From contig JAIFLU010000175.1 of the NCBI GenBank assembly GCA_020048915.1, forward strand, positions 1 through 32,255: a stretch of DNA of 32,255 nucleotides, written 5' to 3'. The translations under genes were made by a program, and so were the position numbers. Below the pieces are notes generated by a model, which made no database searches, had not been told where the DNA came from, and was given only the letters and a program-made list of their open reading frames with translations. This DNA comes from Bacteroidota bacterium (lineage in GTDB: Bacteria > Bacteroidota > Bacteroidia > Bacteroidales > JAAUTT01). The first letter of the stretch is position 1, and the number at the start of each line of letters is the position of its first letter. Of this stretch, positions 1-8,567 are shown in pieces.

Positions 1-2
1 TG

Positions 3-1259
3 GAGCTTCAGGAACAAAAAAACGAGCTCATCAAAGAGATTGAACAACGCCGTAAATCGGAGCAATTTCTTTTACAAAAAGAAAGAGAATTAAACGAGGC
101 AAAGCTAAAAGCCGAACAGGCAGATCGGCTAAAAACCGCTTTTTTGGCGAATATCTCCCACGAAATAAGGACTCCCATGAATTCTATTATAGGGTTTTCT
201 AATCTTCTAAAAAATCCCGATGTTGATATTGAGGATCGCATAAAATATATAAACTACATAAATAACTCCGGCGAATCGCTCTTAAACCTTATAAACGATA
301 TTATCGACCTGGCAAAGATAGAGTCGGACCAAATAACCATTACAAAAGAAGTAGTTAATATTGAAAGCGTTTTAAATGAAATGCAGGATATTTATCGCGA
401 CGAGCTTAACAGGCGAAATAAAGACAGCGTAACCTTATTTTTTGAAAGGAAATCGGAAGAAACAATTGGGAACATTGTTACCGATTATTTTAGGTTTCGG
501 CAGGTTCTCTCGAATTTAATTATGAACGCAATAAAATTTACTACTTCCGGAAGTATTAAATTTGGATATACCGTAAAGGACAATTTTGCCGGTTTTTATG
601 TTACCGATACCGGCTTTGGTATACCCGACGATAAATTAAAGCTCATATTCGAACGGTTTATTCAACTGGAAAGTAACAACATTAATAATTTAACCGGCAC
701 GGGTTTGGGACTAGCCATTTCGAAAAGGCTTACGGAGTTATTGGGGGGAGAAATTAGTGTTAAATCAGAGGTAGGTAAAGGATCAACGTTTTATTTCACT
801 TTGCCAATAAAAGAAGATACACCCGGACCAAGAAAACAGGGAATAAGTAAAATTTCGCCTTTGCCGGATCAAAATGATTGGATTGGAAAAAGAATCTTAG
901 TTGCCGAAGATGAAGAGATTAATTTTTTCTTTTTAAAGGAGGCCCTTCGTAAGTATGAACTGGATATTATCTGGGCGCATAACGGAAAGGAAGCCATTGA
1001 GCTTTTTTCGAAAAACGAGGATGTTGAATTGGTATTAATGGATATTAAGATGCCTGTTCTGGACGGCTACCAGGCATTGGCGGAAATAAAAAAAATAAGG
1101 ACCGTTCCGGTAATTGCTCAAACAGCCTATGCAATGGCGGGAGACAAAGATCAAATGATAAAAGCGGGATTTGATGCCTGTCTTACGAAGCCTTTAAATA
1201 TTAACCTTCTAATTTGTACTATGAACAAATATTTTTCTCTCATACAAAAAAACGCTTGA
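3..1259 (+). CDS. Hybrid sensor histidine kinase/response regulator, 5' truncated by the window
   Basis: The reading frame is open from the first complete codon, so the gene begins outside the window; an internal TTG at 144 is not the true start. The first ~45 residues are a charged, Glu/Lys/Gln-rich coiled coil. The HisKA box SHEIRTP follows, then the HATPase_c domain with its N box (SNLIMNAIKFT), G1 (DTGFGIPDD) and G2 (GTGLGLAISKRL). A receiver domain fills the last ~125 residues, with acidic pair EDEE, phospho-acceptor Asp in VLMDIKMP and the conserved Lys in LTKPL. It should autophosphorylate on His and pass phosphate to its own receiver. Any sensor domain is outside the window. It lies 19 bp before cheR in the same direction, so it probably works with CheR and CheB in a chemosensory-like pathway. 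Confidence 0.93.
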   Translation, partial: ELQEQKNELIKEIEQRRKSEQFLLQKERELNEAKLKAEQADRLKTAFLANISHEIRTPMNSIIGFSNLLKNPDVDIEDRIKYINYINNSGESLLNLINDIIDLAKIESDQITITKEVVNIESVLNEMQDIYRDELNRRNKDSVTLFFERKSEETIGNIVTDYFRFRQVLSNLIMNAIKFTTSGSIKFGYTVKDNFAGFYVTDTGFGIPDDKLKLIFERFIQLESNNINNLTGTGLGLAISKRLTELLGGEISVKSEVGKGSTFYFTLPIKEDTPGPRKQGISKISPLPDQNDWIGKRILVAEDEEINFFFLKEALRKYELDIIWAHNGKEAIELFSKNEDVELVLMDIKMPVLDGYQALAEIKKIRTVPVIAQTAYAMAGDKDQMIKAGFDACLTKPLNINLLICTMNKYFSLIQKNA

Positions 1260-1278
1260 CCAGGAACCTTCAAAACAT

Positions 1279-2112
1279 ATGGAAAGTCAAGCTAAAAGTC
1301 GTGATTATATTGAAATGGAATTGCTGTTAGAGGCAATTTACCAAATGTATGGCTACGATTTTAGGCAATACCGGAAAGCCCATCTGAAACGACGTATTGA
1401 ACACCGAATGGCGTTATCAGGTCTGGAGAGTATTTCAACAATGATTCATAAAGTGCTTTACGACGAAAGTTTCTTTAAAACATTGCTCTTTGATTTCTCT
1501 ATCAATGTTACCGAAATGTTTCGCGACCCGGAGTTTTATAAATATGTGAGAGAATCCATCATCCCCCGGTTAAAAACATACCCGTTTATAAAAGTTTGGC
1601 ATGCAGGGTGTTCTACTGGCGAAGAAGTATATTCCATGGCAATATTGTTTAAGGAAGAAGGGCTGCTTTCGCGGACACAATTCTATGCAACCGATTTTAA
1701 CAACAATGTAATTGCAAAGGCTGCCGAGGGAGTTTTTAATATGGAGAAACTTCGCGACTATGCCAATAATTATAAAGACTCTGGTGGTAAGGAATCGTTT
1801 TCGGAATATTTTAGTACCGGTTACGATGTGGCAATGATTGAAAAATCGCTAAAAGAAAATATTGTTTTTGCCGATCATAATTTGGTTACCGATGGCGTTT
1901 TTGGAGAAATGCATTTGGTTGTATGCCGAAATGTTTTGATATACTTCAATCGGAAACTTCAAAATAAGGTTTTTAAGTTGTTTCACGATAGTCTTGTTCC
2001 GGGAGGGTTTCTCTGCCTGGGCTCTAAAGAGAGCATCGTGAGCATTGAAAACGACAAGTTATTTACCGATATGGATATTCGCCTTAAAGTGTATAAAAAG
2101 GCTATACTATAG
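1279..2112 (+). CDS. cheR: CheR-type protein-glutamate O-methyltransferase
   Basis: A 277-residue protein matching the usual CheR length. Residues ~10-75 are the helical CheR N-terminal domain (YGYDFRQYRKAHLKRRI). The SAM-binding motif VWHAGCSTGEEVYSMA is at ~106-121, and the family block CRNVLIYF followed by VPGGFLCLGSKES is near ~216-255. CheR enzymes methylate glutamates on chemoreceptor cytoplasmic domains; no receptor is visible here, so the substrate may be elsewhere or be the upstream kinase. It is 19 bp downstream of the hybrid kinase and 135 bp upstream of cheB. The ATG at 1279 opens the conserved domain without a long leader. Confidence 0.95.
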   Translation: MESQAKSRDYIEMELLLEAIYQMYGYDFRQYRKAHLKRRIEHRMALSGLESISTMIHKVLYDESFFKTLLFDFSINVTEMFRDPEFYKYVRESIIPRLKTYPFIKVWHAGCSTGEEVYSMAILFKEEGLLSRTQFYATDFNNNVIAKAAEGVFNMEKLRDYANNYKDSGGKESFSEYFSTGYDVAMIEKSLKENIVFADHNLVTDGVFGEMHLVVCRNVLIYFNRKLQNKVFKLFHDSLVPGGFLCLGSKESIVSIENDKLFTDMDIRLKVYKKAIL

Positions 2113-2173
2113 TAATTGATAAAGATGAAACATCTAAGCAGAGAAGCTCGACACACAAGGGGATGACTAATTG

Positions 2174-2200
2174 GTCCCGATCCGCGATAGCTATCGGGAC
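2174..2200. repeat. Inverted repeat in the cheR-cheB gap
   Basis: GTCCCGAT at 2174-2181 pairs with ATCGGGAC at 2193-2200, and the right half also holds the 12-bp palindrome CGATAGCTATCG (2185-2196). It could be a small hairpin between cheR and cheB that attenuates transcription or stabilises message ends. There is no T-run after it, so it is not a standard terminator. The core GATAGCTATCGG recurs at 31958-31969, which suggests a dispersed palindromic repeat. Confidence 0.6.
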
Positions 2201-2247
2201 TAACTGGATTCCATCTGACCTTAGTCTAACAATAAAAAAATAAACAG

Positions 2248-2835
2248 ATGAAATACGAGGCAATGGTTGTTGGTGTTTCTGCAGGAGGAGTAGAGGCATT
2301 AAATCTTTTGCTCCCTTGTTTGCCTGCAAAATTGCCTATTCCGGTTATGGTTGTTTTACACATCGGCAGGTTTTCAATTGAAGCACTCATATCGCAGTTG
2401 AATAAAAAGAGTCCTGTTGAAATTAAGGAAGCCGATTCGGGTGAAAAAATCCTTCCCGGGCATGTATATTTTGCTCCTCCCAATTACCATCTATTGGTAG
2501 AATGTAATAAAACGTTTTCGTTGACAGTTGGGGAATTAGTAAAGTTTAGCCGGCCTTCGATTGATATTCTTTTTGAATCGGCAGCCGATTTTTATCGCGA
2601 AAAGTTAATTGGGATAGTTTTAACTGGAGCTAACAGCGATGGAGCTCAGGGAATGAAAACTATAAATAAAAATGGAGGCTATACCATTGCTCAGGAACCT
2701 AAAACTGCGGTGAATGGTGAAATGCCCGGGGCTGCTATTGCGTTAAGTACGATGAATAGAATAGTGCCCTTACAGGAGATAGCTTTGTTTTTTAGTAGTC
2801 TGGATAAATTTGTACTGACAGGAAATAAATCGTAA
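2248..2835 (+). CDS. cheB: CheB-type methylesterase without a receiver domain
   Basis: A 195-residue protein that consists only of the CheB_methylest domain. The catalytic triad candidates are visible: Ser11 in VGVSAGG, His38 in VVLHIGRF and Asp131 in LTGANSDGAQGM. The family reaction is hydrolysis of receptor glutamyl methyl esters, opposing CheR. Canonical CheB has an N-terminal receiver; this one does not, so its activity must be controlled otherwise, perhaps by the receiver in the nearby hybrid kinase (inference). Such short CheB proteins beside CheR and hybrid kinases are common in Bacteroidota. Confidence 0.93.
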   Translation: MKYEAMVVGVSAGGVEALNLLLPCLPAKLPIPVMVVLHIGRFSIEALISQLNKKSPVEIKEADSGEKILPGHVYFAPPNYHLLVECNKTFSLTVGELVKFSRPSIDILFESAADFYREKLIGIVLTGANSDGAQGMKTINKNGGYTIAQEPKTAVNGEMPGAAIALSTMNRIVPLQEIALFFSSLDKFVLTGNKS

Positions 2836-2883
2836 GTACCCTAAAATTGGATTAACATATATTAATTTACTCGTGGAATTAGG

Positions 2884-2909
2884 TTTGGCTATTATTTTTT
2901 ATAAATTTG
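2884..2909 (+). promoter_or_regulatory. Putative Bacteroidota-type promoter of the tRNA-Arg gene
   Basis: TTTG at 2884-2887 and TAAATTTG at 2902-2909 match the TTTG and TAnnTTTG elements of Bacteroidota primary-sigma promoters. The 14-nt spacer is shorter than usual, so the upstream element is the weaker part of the call. Transcription would start near 2915, about 60 nt before the mature tRNA. Confidence 0.45.
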
Positions 2910-2976
2910 CAGCCGTAAAATTTTAGAAATTTTGTCTGATTTCAGCAAAAGAGGTTAAATTTTACAATATAAAGCT

Positions 2977-3050
2977 GGTTCCGTAGCTCAGTTGGATAGA
3001 GCAACAGCCTTCTAAGCTGTGGGTCTCGCGTTCGAATCGCGACGGAATCA
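2977..3050 (+). tRNA. tRNA-Arg (anticodon UCU)
   Basis: A 74-nt cloverleaf. The acceptor arm GGTTCCG (2977-2983) pairs with CGGAATC (3043-3049) including one G-U pair, and A3050 is the discriminator. The anticodon stem ACAGC/GCTGT encloses the loop CTTCTAA, giving anticodon TCT at 3011-3013. The T arm is GTTCGAATC-like. The 3' CCA is not encoded, as is usual in this phylum. It reads AGA codons. Confidence 0.96.
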
Positions 3051-3055
3051 CATAG

Positions 3056-3103
3056 AAATCAGCCACCTATGCACTTGTTTTTGCATAGGTGGCTGATTTT
3101 TTT
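3056..3103 (+). terminator. Strong intrinsic terminator after tRNA-Arg
   Basis: A perfect 18-bp stem: 3056-3073 pairs with 3082-3099, with an 8-nt loop, followed by a T-run to 3103. It lies 6 bp after the tRNA, so it should end the tRNA transcript. The A-run on the other side would let it work for the opposite strand too. Confidence 0.92.
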
Positions 3104-3369
3104 CACACAATATTGGGGTTTACAGATATGGGAGGCTCATGCCCTTACTAATATTTATTTGTGCGAGTTTCCTTGAAACCATAAAAAATTATTTCAAAAA
3201 AGCGAAGCATTGCGGCATAGCATTCTATAAATGGGGTTTATAGGTCAAATAATCTAAGATTATCCAAATCAGTATGCCATATTGGGGAGGATTTCAACAA
3301 TTATTTTAATATTTGCGTTTGTGCTAAACCTATTAATTGTTTATTGTAGTGCCATAATTAACATCCGAT
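3104..3369. other. Intergenic, no gene seen
   Basis: An AT-rich stretch with stop codons in all frames and no RNA gene or clear repeat that I can recognise. It must contain the promoter of the following DUF6155-like gene; no convincing TTTG/TAnnTTTG pair stands out. Confidence 0.5.
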
Positions 3370-3426
3370 ATTAAGGAACAAATAAAGGGGCTTTCGAAAG
3401 CTCAACTCCTGGAAATAGTCTTAAAA

Positions 3427-3894
3427 ATGGCGGCTAAGGATAAGATGTTTAATAATTTTATTCAGGTTAATTATCTCGATAAGGAATCGGGCGAAACAGA
3501 ATTATTCGAAAAAACAAAGGCCGATTTAAGTGTTCTTTTTACTAAGCGCAACAAGGGATTTTCGGAAGAGCTTCAGTTAGCCAACATGCTTCAAAAATGT
3601 GTTAAGCGGTTAAACGAGTTTACTGCCATATCGAAAAACAAAGAACTGGAGGCCGATCTTCTGCTATACCTTCTGGAAGAGGTGTTTGCATATTCTGCCA
3701 ATTTATTTGGAACCTGCTTTACAACCTTCGATACCCGCGTAGGGATTATTTTACGACGACTAATTAATGCGGTCAATAAATTACATCCCGACTATTTAGT
3801 TGGTTATCAAGATAAAATAAATAAATACCTTGCAATTTTGCATCGCACGTCCAATCATATCGATACAATATATGCATTACCAAAAACCATATAA
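3427..3894 (+). CDS. DUF6155-like small helical protein
   Basis: A 155-residue protein from the first ATG, rich in helices, with no membrane segment and no catalytic motif. The frame stays open upstream of the ATG back to a stop at 3355-3357, and the extra residues (KEQIKGLSKAQLLEIV and on into MAAKDK) look like the conserved N-terminal helix of the DUF6155 family (pattern: LSKxxLxEIVLKxAxKDK). The true start is therefore probably near 3370, where the only start-like codon is ATT. Function unknown. It is 12 bp upstream of the TPR/SEC-C gene, so the two are probably cotranscribed. Confidence 0.75.
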   Translation: MAAKDKMFNNFIQVNYLDKESGETELFEKTKADLSVLFTKRNKGFSEELQLANMLQKCVKRLNEFTAISKNKELEADLLLYLLEEVFAYSANLFGTCFTTFDTRVGIILRRLINAVNKLHPDYLVGYQDKINKYLAILHRTSNHIDTIYALPKTI

Positions 3895-3906
3895 GCTTTA
3901 GCGGAA

Positions 3907-5469
3907 ATGAAAAAACAGCAGTTTAATAAATTAGATTACACCATTACTACCGATTTGGAATTCCAAAACAAGCGGTTTGGTATATCGCCTGAATTGGCAG
4001 AACAATTAGAAACCTTAGGTTATGAATCGCAAGACAAACACAATAAAAAGATAATTGATAAACTCACAAAACTTATTGATAAACACCCAACCGTGCCACT
4101 GTTGAAAAACTATTTATCAGTAGCTTATAACTTGCGGGGAAACCACGAAAAATCGATTGAACTAAACGATCGGATACTAGCCGAGCACCCCGATTACCTG
4201 TTTGGAAAGTTAAATAAGGCAAACGAGTATATTGAGAATTCTCAATTCGAAGAGGTGCATGAAATATTAGGTGAAGCTCTGGAAATTAAGCAACTATATC
4301 CCGATCGGGATGTCTTTCACCTTGGCGAAATAACCAACTTTTATAAAGTTGTAATTCGTTATTATGCAGCTATTGAGAATTTAGAGCTGGCAGAAAATAG
4401 GTTGAAAATTCTCAAAAAAATTGCCCCGGATCATTATGATACAGAAGATGCGGAAGCATATTTATTTTCGCTAAGGATGAAAAAAATAAAAGATCAGTGG
4501 ACTGAAGAGCGAAAACAAGCGATTATTCCTCAAATAAAAAAGATTCCACAACCATTGGAAAAGCAAGTAACCCCTGCGTTTAACCATGTCGAAATAAGTC
4601 TTCTTTACAAATATGGTTTGGATATTCCCCATGAAAAGCTTCAGAAAATAATTGAATTGCCTCCTAAAACGCTGGCATCAGATCTTGAAAAAATGCTTCA
4701 GGATGCTGTTGATAGATTTGATTATTTTAAAAGAATTGGTTGGGAAGAAAAATCACACAGCTTTATATTGCATGCACTTTTCCTTTTAAAAGAAATTAAT
4801 GCAGTAGAAAGCTTGCCAAAAATCATCAACTTTTTAGAATACGATTATGATTTTCTGGATTTTTGGCTGGGTGATCACAAAACCGATACCCTTTGGCACT
4901 GCTTTTATAGCTTAGGCTTTGAAAACACTCCTCTTTTAAAGCATTTTTTGTTGCAGCAGGGGGTTAATACGTATAGTAAAACTGCTGCTTCTGAAGCTCT
5001 TTGTCAAATTGCGCTTCATTGTCCTGAAAGAAGATTGGAGGTTTTAGCGGTTTATTTGGAGGTGCTTACGCATATTTCTCAGGCAACTCTTGACGATAAT
5101 ATAATTGATTCTGATTTTTTAGGTTTGGCAATTGGGGATGTGATAGATTGTAACTTACCTGAATTACTGCCTGTAATCAAAGTTCTTTACGAAAAAGGGT
5201 ATGTTGCCTTAGGTATTAATGGCGATTATAATTATGTAAAAAAGGAATTTGCCCGAAAATCAAAAAGAGACCACTCGAAAAAATTATATAACATATTTGA
5301 ATTATACGATTATGTTTTAAGTAATTGGACAGGTTATAACGAAGATTACGAAGATAATACATTTACCCCTTTGCTTGCTAAGCAAGCTGTTTCCGAAAAA
5401 GTAGGTCGAAACGATCCTTGCCCATGTGGTAGTGGAAAAAAATATAAGAAATGTTGTATGAAAGAATAG
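3907..5469 (+). CDS. TPR / DUF1186-like / SEC-C motif protein
   Basis: A 520-residue cytoplasmic protein. Residues ~55-200 form TPR-like helical hairpins (for example [24 protein letters not shown]). Residues ~240-440 look like a DUF1186-type helical repeat domain ([20 protein letters not shown]). The last ~22 residues are a SEC-C zinc motif, [16 protein letters not shown], with the C-x-C...CC ligand pattern known from the SecA C-terminus. SEC-C tails bind zinc and often mediate protein contacts; the actual partner is unknown. It starts 12 bp after the DUF6155-like gene. Confidence 0.88.
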   Translation: MKKQQFNKLDYTITTDLEFQNKRFGISPELAEQLETLGYESQDKHNKKIIDKLTKLIDKHPTVPLLKNYLSVAYNLRGNHEKSIELNDRILAEHPDYLFGKLNKANEYIENSQFEEVHEILGEALEIKQLYPDRDVFHLGEITNFYKVVIRYYAAIENLELAENRLKILKKIAPDHYDTEDAEAYLFSLRMKKIKDQWTEERKQAIIPQIKKIPQPLEKQVTPAFNHVEISLLYKYGLDIPHEKLQKIIELPPKTLASDLEKMLQDAVDRFDYFKRIGWEEKSHSFILHALFLLKEINAVESLPKIINFLEYDYDFLDFWLGDHKTDTLWHCFYSLGFENTPLLKHFLLQQGVNTYSKTAASEALCQIALHCPERRLEVLAVYLEVLTHISQATLDDNIIDSDFLGLAIGDVIDCNLPELLPVIKVLYEKGYVALGINGDYNYVKKEFARKSKRDHSKKLYNIFELYDYVLSNWTGYNEDYEDNTFTPLLAKQAVSEKVGRNDPCPCGSGKKYKKCCMKE

Positions 5470-5514
5470 TAGGGTGAATTTTAAGCAGTATCTGCTTTAC
5501 ATAAACTGTAAAAA

Positions 5515-5604
5515 AGCAAGTTGGCAGAAGATATCATTGAAAATTTGGAGGCTGGATTGGAGAGTTTTAGGGAGATTATGGTAAAAATGAGTATGAAAGG
5601 ATAA
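5515..5604 (+). pseudogene. Possible remnant of an hsdM (type I methylase) 3' end
   Basis: A short open stretch after an in-frame stop encodes KLAEDIIENLEAGLESFREI and eight more residues before a stop at 5602. This resembles the last helix of many type I R-M HsdM subunits (DEIIENLEAGLESFREI-like). No other part of hsdM, hsdS or hsdR is present nearby. If correct, a type I system once stood here and was deleted. The match is by eye on about 28 residues. The rest of 5470-5766 holds no gene I can support. Confidence 0.42.
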
Positions 5605-5766
5605 TCTGCTTTTTCTTTTTGTACTTTTTGTTTAGCGAGGGCTTTATAATGTTCAACTTGAAAATTCATAAAAAGTAATTATTCGATTAAATTAGAAATT
5701 GTTTTAATGAATTTTATAAATTTATCATGGTAAATCACTTGAACAGAAAAAACTAACCAATCCTGT

Positions 5767-6585
5767 ATGAACATGAAAGAATATAATCTTACTATAAATG
5801 GCAACTCCATTTTTGTGATGGAAAGTCAATTTATAGGAAAATCTGCCATTGTTTTTATTCATGGCAATTCTCTCTCTTCTGAGTGCTTTAGAGGTCTTTT
5901 CGACAGCTCTCTAAGCAAAATGTATAGATTAATTGCATTTGATTTCCCTGGACATGGAAAGAGTTCTAGATCTGTAAATCCGGAACAGGATTATACATTT
6001 TTAGGAATGGTAAAAACGCTCAAGGAAGTAATCGCCGAATTAAATCTGGAGGATTACATTCTGGTTGGACATTCTTTGGGAGGACATATAGCTATTCAGG
6101 CCTCCACTCAATTATTCTCCAAAGGACTGGTAACGTATGGTACTCCGCCTCTGGCTATTCCGCCGGCCATTCAGGAGGCTTTTATCATGCGGCAGGAACT
6201 GATGCAAATGTTTACACCCGAAATCACCCCAGAACAAATCCATTCTGTTGGAGTGGCATTCAGCGATAATCGGGAATCTCAAAATCTCATTGCAGCAGAA
6301 ATAGCCAAAGCCGATCCTCTGGTACGGGCGTTTATAGGGAAATCCATTATGGAAAATGCTTTTATTGCTGATGAAATTGTTACCATTAATGAAGCACCCT
6401 TTCCGGTTTTGGTGATGTTGGGTGAAAAGGATGGTATGATTAGTAGGAAATACTTTGAATCGGCAACACTTCATAATTTGTGGGAAAATAAAATACATTT
6501 ATTAAAGGATGCGGGGCATTGTGGGATGATGGAGAGTGAAGGGGAGTTTGGAAGAGCTTTAGATGAATATGTGGAAAATGTTTAA
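5767..6585 (+). CDS. Alpha/beta hydrolase
   Basis: A 272-residue single-domain alpha/beta hydrolase fold protein. The oxyanion region FIHGNS is at ~30-35, the nucleophile elbow GHSLGG places Ser at ~103, the acid is probably Asp222 (LGEKDG) and the histidine is at ~251 (DAGHCG). The substrate cannot be named; relatives include esterases and acyl hydrolases. There is no signal peptide, so it is cytoplasmic. An alternative start is the ATG two codons later (5773). It converges with the NlpC-like gene on the other strand. Confidence 0.92.
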   Translation: MNMKEYNLTINGNSIFVMESQFIGKSAIVFIHGNSLSSECFRGLFDSSLSKMYRLIAFDFPGHGKSSRSVNPEQDYTFLGMVKTLKEVIAELNLEDYILVGHSLGGHIAIQASTQLFSKGLVTYGTPPLAIPPAIQEAFIMRQELMQMFTPEITPEQIHSVGVAFSDNRESQNLIAAEIAKADPLVRAFIGKSIMENAFIADEIVTINEAPFPVLVMLGEKDGMISRKYFESATLHNLWENKIHLLKDAGHCGMMESEGEFGRALDEYVENV

Positions 6586-6654
6586 ATTGGTTATATTTTA
6601 ATATAGTTGCCTAAAAAGGGGTTTATTCTTTAAAGAACATTAAACTATCCATAT

Positions 6655-8550
6655 TTAAGGATTACTTGGTATAAATTGACAATTTGTACCCATTGTATTT
6701 TTCCCTGACACATTCCAAGTACCAGAGCAGGTTTCTAAACAACTTTTGTTATAAGATCTTATATTACCTGACCATGTTCCTGAAATCGAGTTAGCTGTTT
6801 GATTTATAATTATAAAATTTACTTCCTGCAAATAAGAATCATAAAGATCATTAGGAGGAGTGCTTCCACCTGGAGCATAAAAATTTATATACACTTTAAA
6901 GTTTTCACCTTTCAATATATTTGCTGTATAACAGGTATATGCTGTTGAAGTTATATTACCACCAATGGTGAAAATCATTCGAAAATTATTTGTAGGTTGA
7001 ATAGCTGTATAAGTGAATTCAATATTAGATGATGTACCCCAACTACTGCCAAATAAAGCCCTTGAACAAGATTGACACCCCCCGGTTCCGCATTCACCAA
7101 TGCAATCTTCCAACATTACTTGGGATGTCATATACATCATGCCTCCCCAATAATTAAACTTTGTAGACGCAAAAAAAGTTATCGGGGAACCTTGGACAAT
7201 TGTAAAGTTGTCACTTTTTTTAGCAGATACTGTTACACTTTGGTTATCGTCAGTGCTACCTAATGTCCAAATAACACTTGCAATACCATCAGGTCCTGTT
7301 TTTACTGTGTTTTGAGAAACCGATCCTCCATTATTTGCTTTAAATTCAACCATTGCTCCACTATAAGGATTTCCATCCAGATCTTTTACAAGAACACTTA
7401 TAGGATTTGTTAAAGGTTTACCAAGTTGTCCCACCTGATTATTACAAGAATTAATTATTTCTATACTATAAGGTTCATACTCCAATCGATAAATATTATA
7501 TTTTGTTCCCCAATACTTTAATTTCCCATTCTCTTTTAGGGTTTTCGATATCATACTATCTAGAATAAAGGTATGTACACCTCTTCTATCACTTCTATTT
7601 TTAATTTGTTGCTCCTCTTTATCTGGATAAGGATCACCATTTGATTGAATTACATAAAAAGTGCCATCAATTATTTCACCTAATAATCCAATATGTCCAT
7701 TCCATACGATCAAATCTCCTCGTTTAACTTTATCAATTGTTTGAAACGACATATTTGTTAATTTAACCCCCATATTCTTATATTCTTTTAATGCCAACTT
7801 TAAATTTTTAATCAAACTTCCATTTATCACAGCCGATTTATCTGTAATATTAACATCAGATTCTTTAAATAGATTGACAATCAAGCCAGAACAATCTAAT
7901 CCATAAACAGCATCCTTCCGATGGAGGGTTGTAGCTATTGGATCTGGAGGGTTTTCTCTTTTTTTGTAATTCTTTTGACCAGAGCTATATGCGAGACCCA
8001 TATGAAAAGGTTCAGCTTCATTATAATTTTTATTTTTTTTTAATAAACACAGTCCGTTTCCTTTTCGTATCAAAGAGTCTATCAGACTTCCAATTATTTT
8101 CTCACTATTAGTACTTTTCAACTTACTAAAGGGTACCCCTGAATAAGTTAAGAAACTATCCAAAGGTGGGGTCGGTCTGGAAATTGATTCTATAAGCAGA
8201 TTGTCCTCTTCGCTAAGGCCATCACCCAATGAATCAATATTGGCAAACACAGCTGTTGTATCAGTATAAAAAGAAGCACAATCCTTTAATTTGACACTTG
8301 CTCTATAATACGCATTTTCTTTAGCTGTAATCACAAGTGTATCTAAAGTGGCACCTGGGATTTCTGTCCAGTTAATTTCTTCAAATGATTTCTCCCATTG
8401 TATATTACCCTTATAGTCTTTTAGTTTTAAAATTATGGGGAGTTTTGCATCGAATGTTGTATCATTCTTAGTAATGATTACTTGAGAATTAACATTTATT
8501 GAATTAATAATAAATACTATTACACATAGTGGTATTAATCTGTTTAGCAT
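6655..8550 (-). CDS. Secreted NlpC/P60-like hydrolase with Ig-like (Big_1-type) domain
   Basis: A 631-residue protein with a signal peptide (hydrophobic residues ~5-20, ending NVNSQ). Residues ~30-105 are an Ig-like segment common in Bacteroidota surface proteins (WTEIPGATLDTLVITAKENAYY). Residues ~165-325 look like an NlpC/P60-type papain-fold domain, with Cys220 in YGLDCSGLI, His286 in GDLIVWNGHIG and a third polar residue near Asn304. Residues ~370-460 form a Big_1-like domain (VLVKDLDGNPYSGAMVEF). The C-terminus (~475-631) is Cys-rich and unrecognised, with no T9SS tail. Known NlpC/P60 enzymes cut peptidoglycan peptides or amides. It lies 17 bp after the BACON protein and is probably in its operon. 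Confidence 0.8.
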   Translation of the reverse strand: MLNRLIPLCVIVFIINSINVNSQVIITKNDTTFDAKLPIILKLKDYKGNIQWEKSFEEINWTEIPGATLDTLVITAKENAYYRASVKLKDCASFYTDTTAVFANIDSLGDGLSEEDNLLIESISRPTPPLDSFLTYSGVPFSKLKSTNSEKIIGSLIDSLIRKGNGLCLLKKNKNYNEAEPFHMGLAYSSGQKNYKKRENPPDPIATTLHRKDAVYGLDCSGLIVNLFKESDVNITDKSAVINGSLIKNLKLALKEYKNMGVKLTNMSFQTIDKVKRGDLIVWNGHIGLLGEIIDGTFYVIQSNGDPYPDKEEQQIKNRSDRRGVHTFILDSMISKTLKENGKLKYWGTKYNIYRLEYEPYSIEIINSCNNQVGQLGKPLTNPISVLVKDLDGNPYSGAMVEFKANNGGSVSQNTVKTGPDGIASVIWTLGSTDDNQSVTVSAKKSDNFTIVQGSPITFFASTKFNYWGGMMYMTSQVMLEDCIGECGTGGCQSCSRALFGSSWGTSSNIEFTYTAIQPTNNFRMIFTIGGNITSTAYTCYTANILKGENFKVYINFYAPGGSTPPNDLYDSYLQEVNFIIINQTANSISGTWSGNIRSYNKSCLETCSGTWNVSGKNTMGTNCQFIPSNP

Positions 8551-8567
8551 GACTCTTGTAATATAAA

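Noticed and set aside
144..164. Start of the histidine kinase at the internal TTG 144
   Set aside because: The frame is open to the window edge and the upstream codons form a coiled coil leading directly into the HisKA box, so this is an internal Leu codon.
2977..3103. tRNA-Arg as the attachment site of an integrated island
   Set aside because: No integrase is nearby and no repeat of the tRNA 3' end was noticed elsewhere in the window.
5481..5669. A 62-residue minus-strand frame after the SEC-C gene
   Set aside because: It overlaps the hsdM-like remnant on the other strand and has no motif. The first residues look mildly coding but nothing supports a gene.
6626..6637. Palindrome TTCTTTAAAGAA between the convergent hydrolase and NlpC-like genes as a terminator
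   Set aside because: It is AT-only apart from two G/C pairs, has no loop and no T-run, so it is not a credible terminator.
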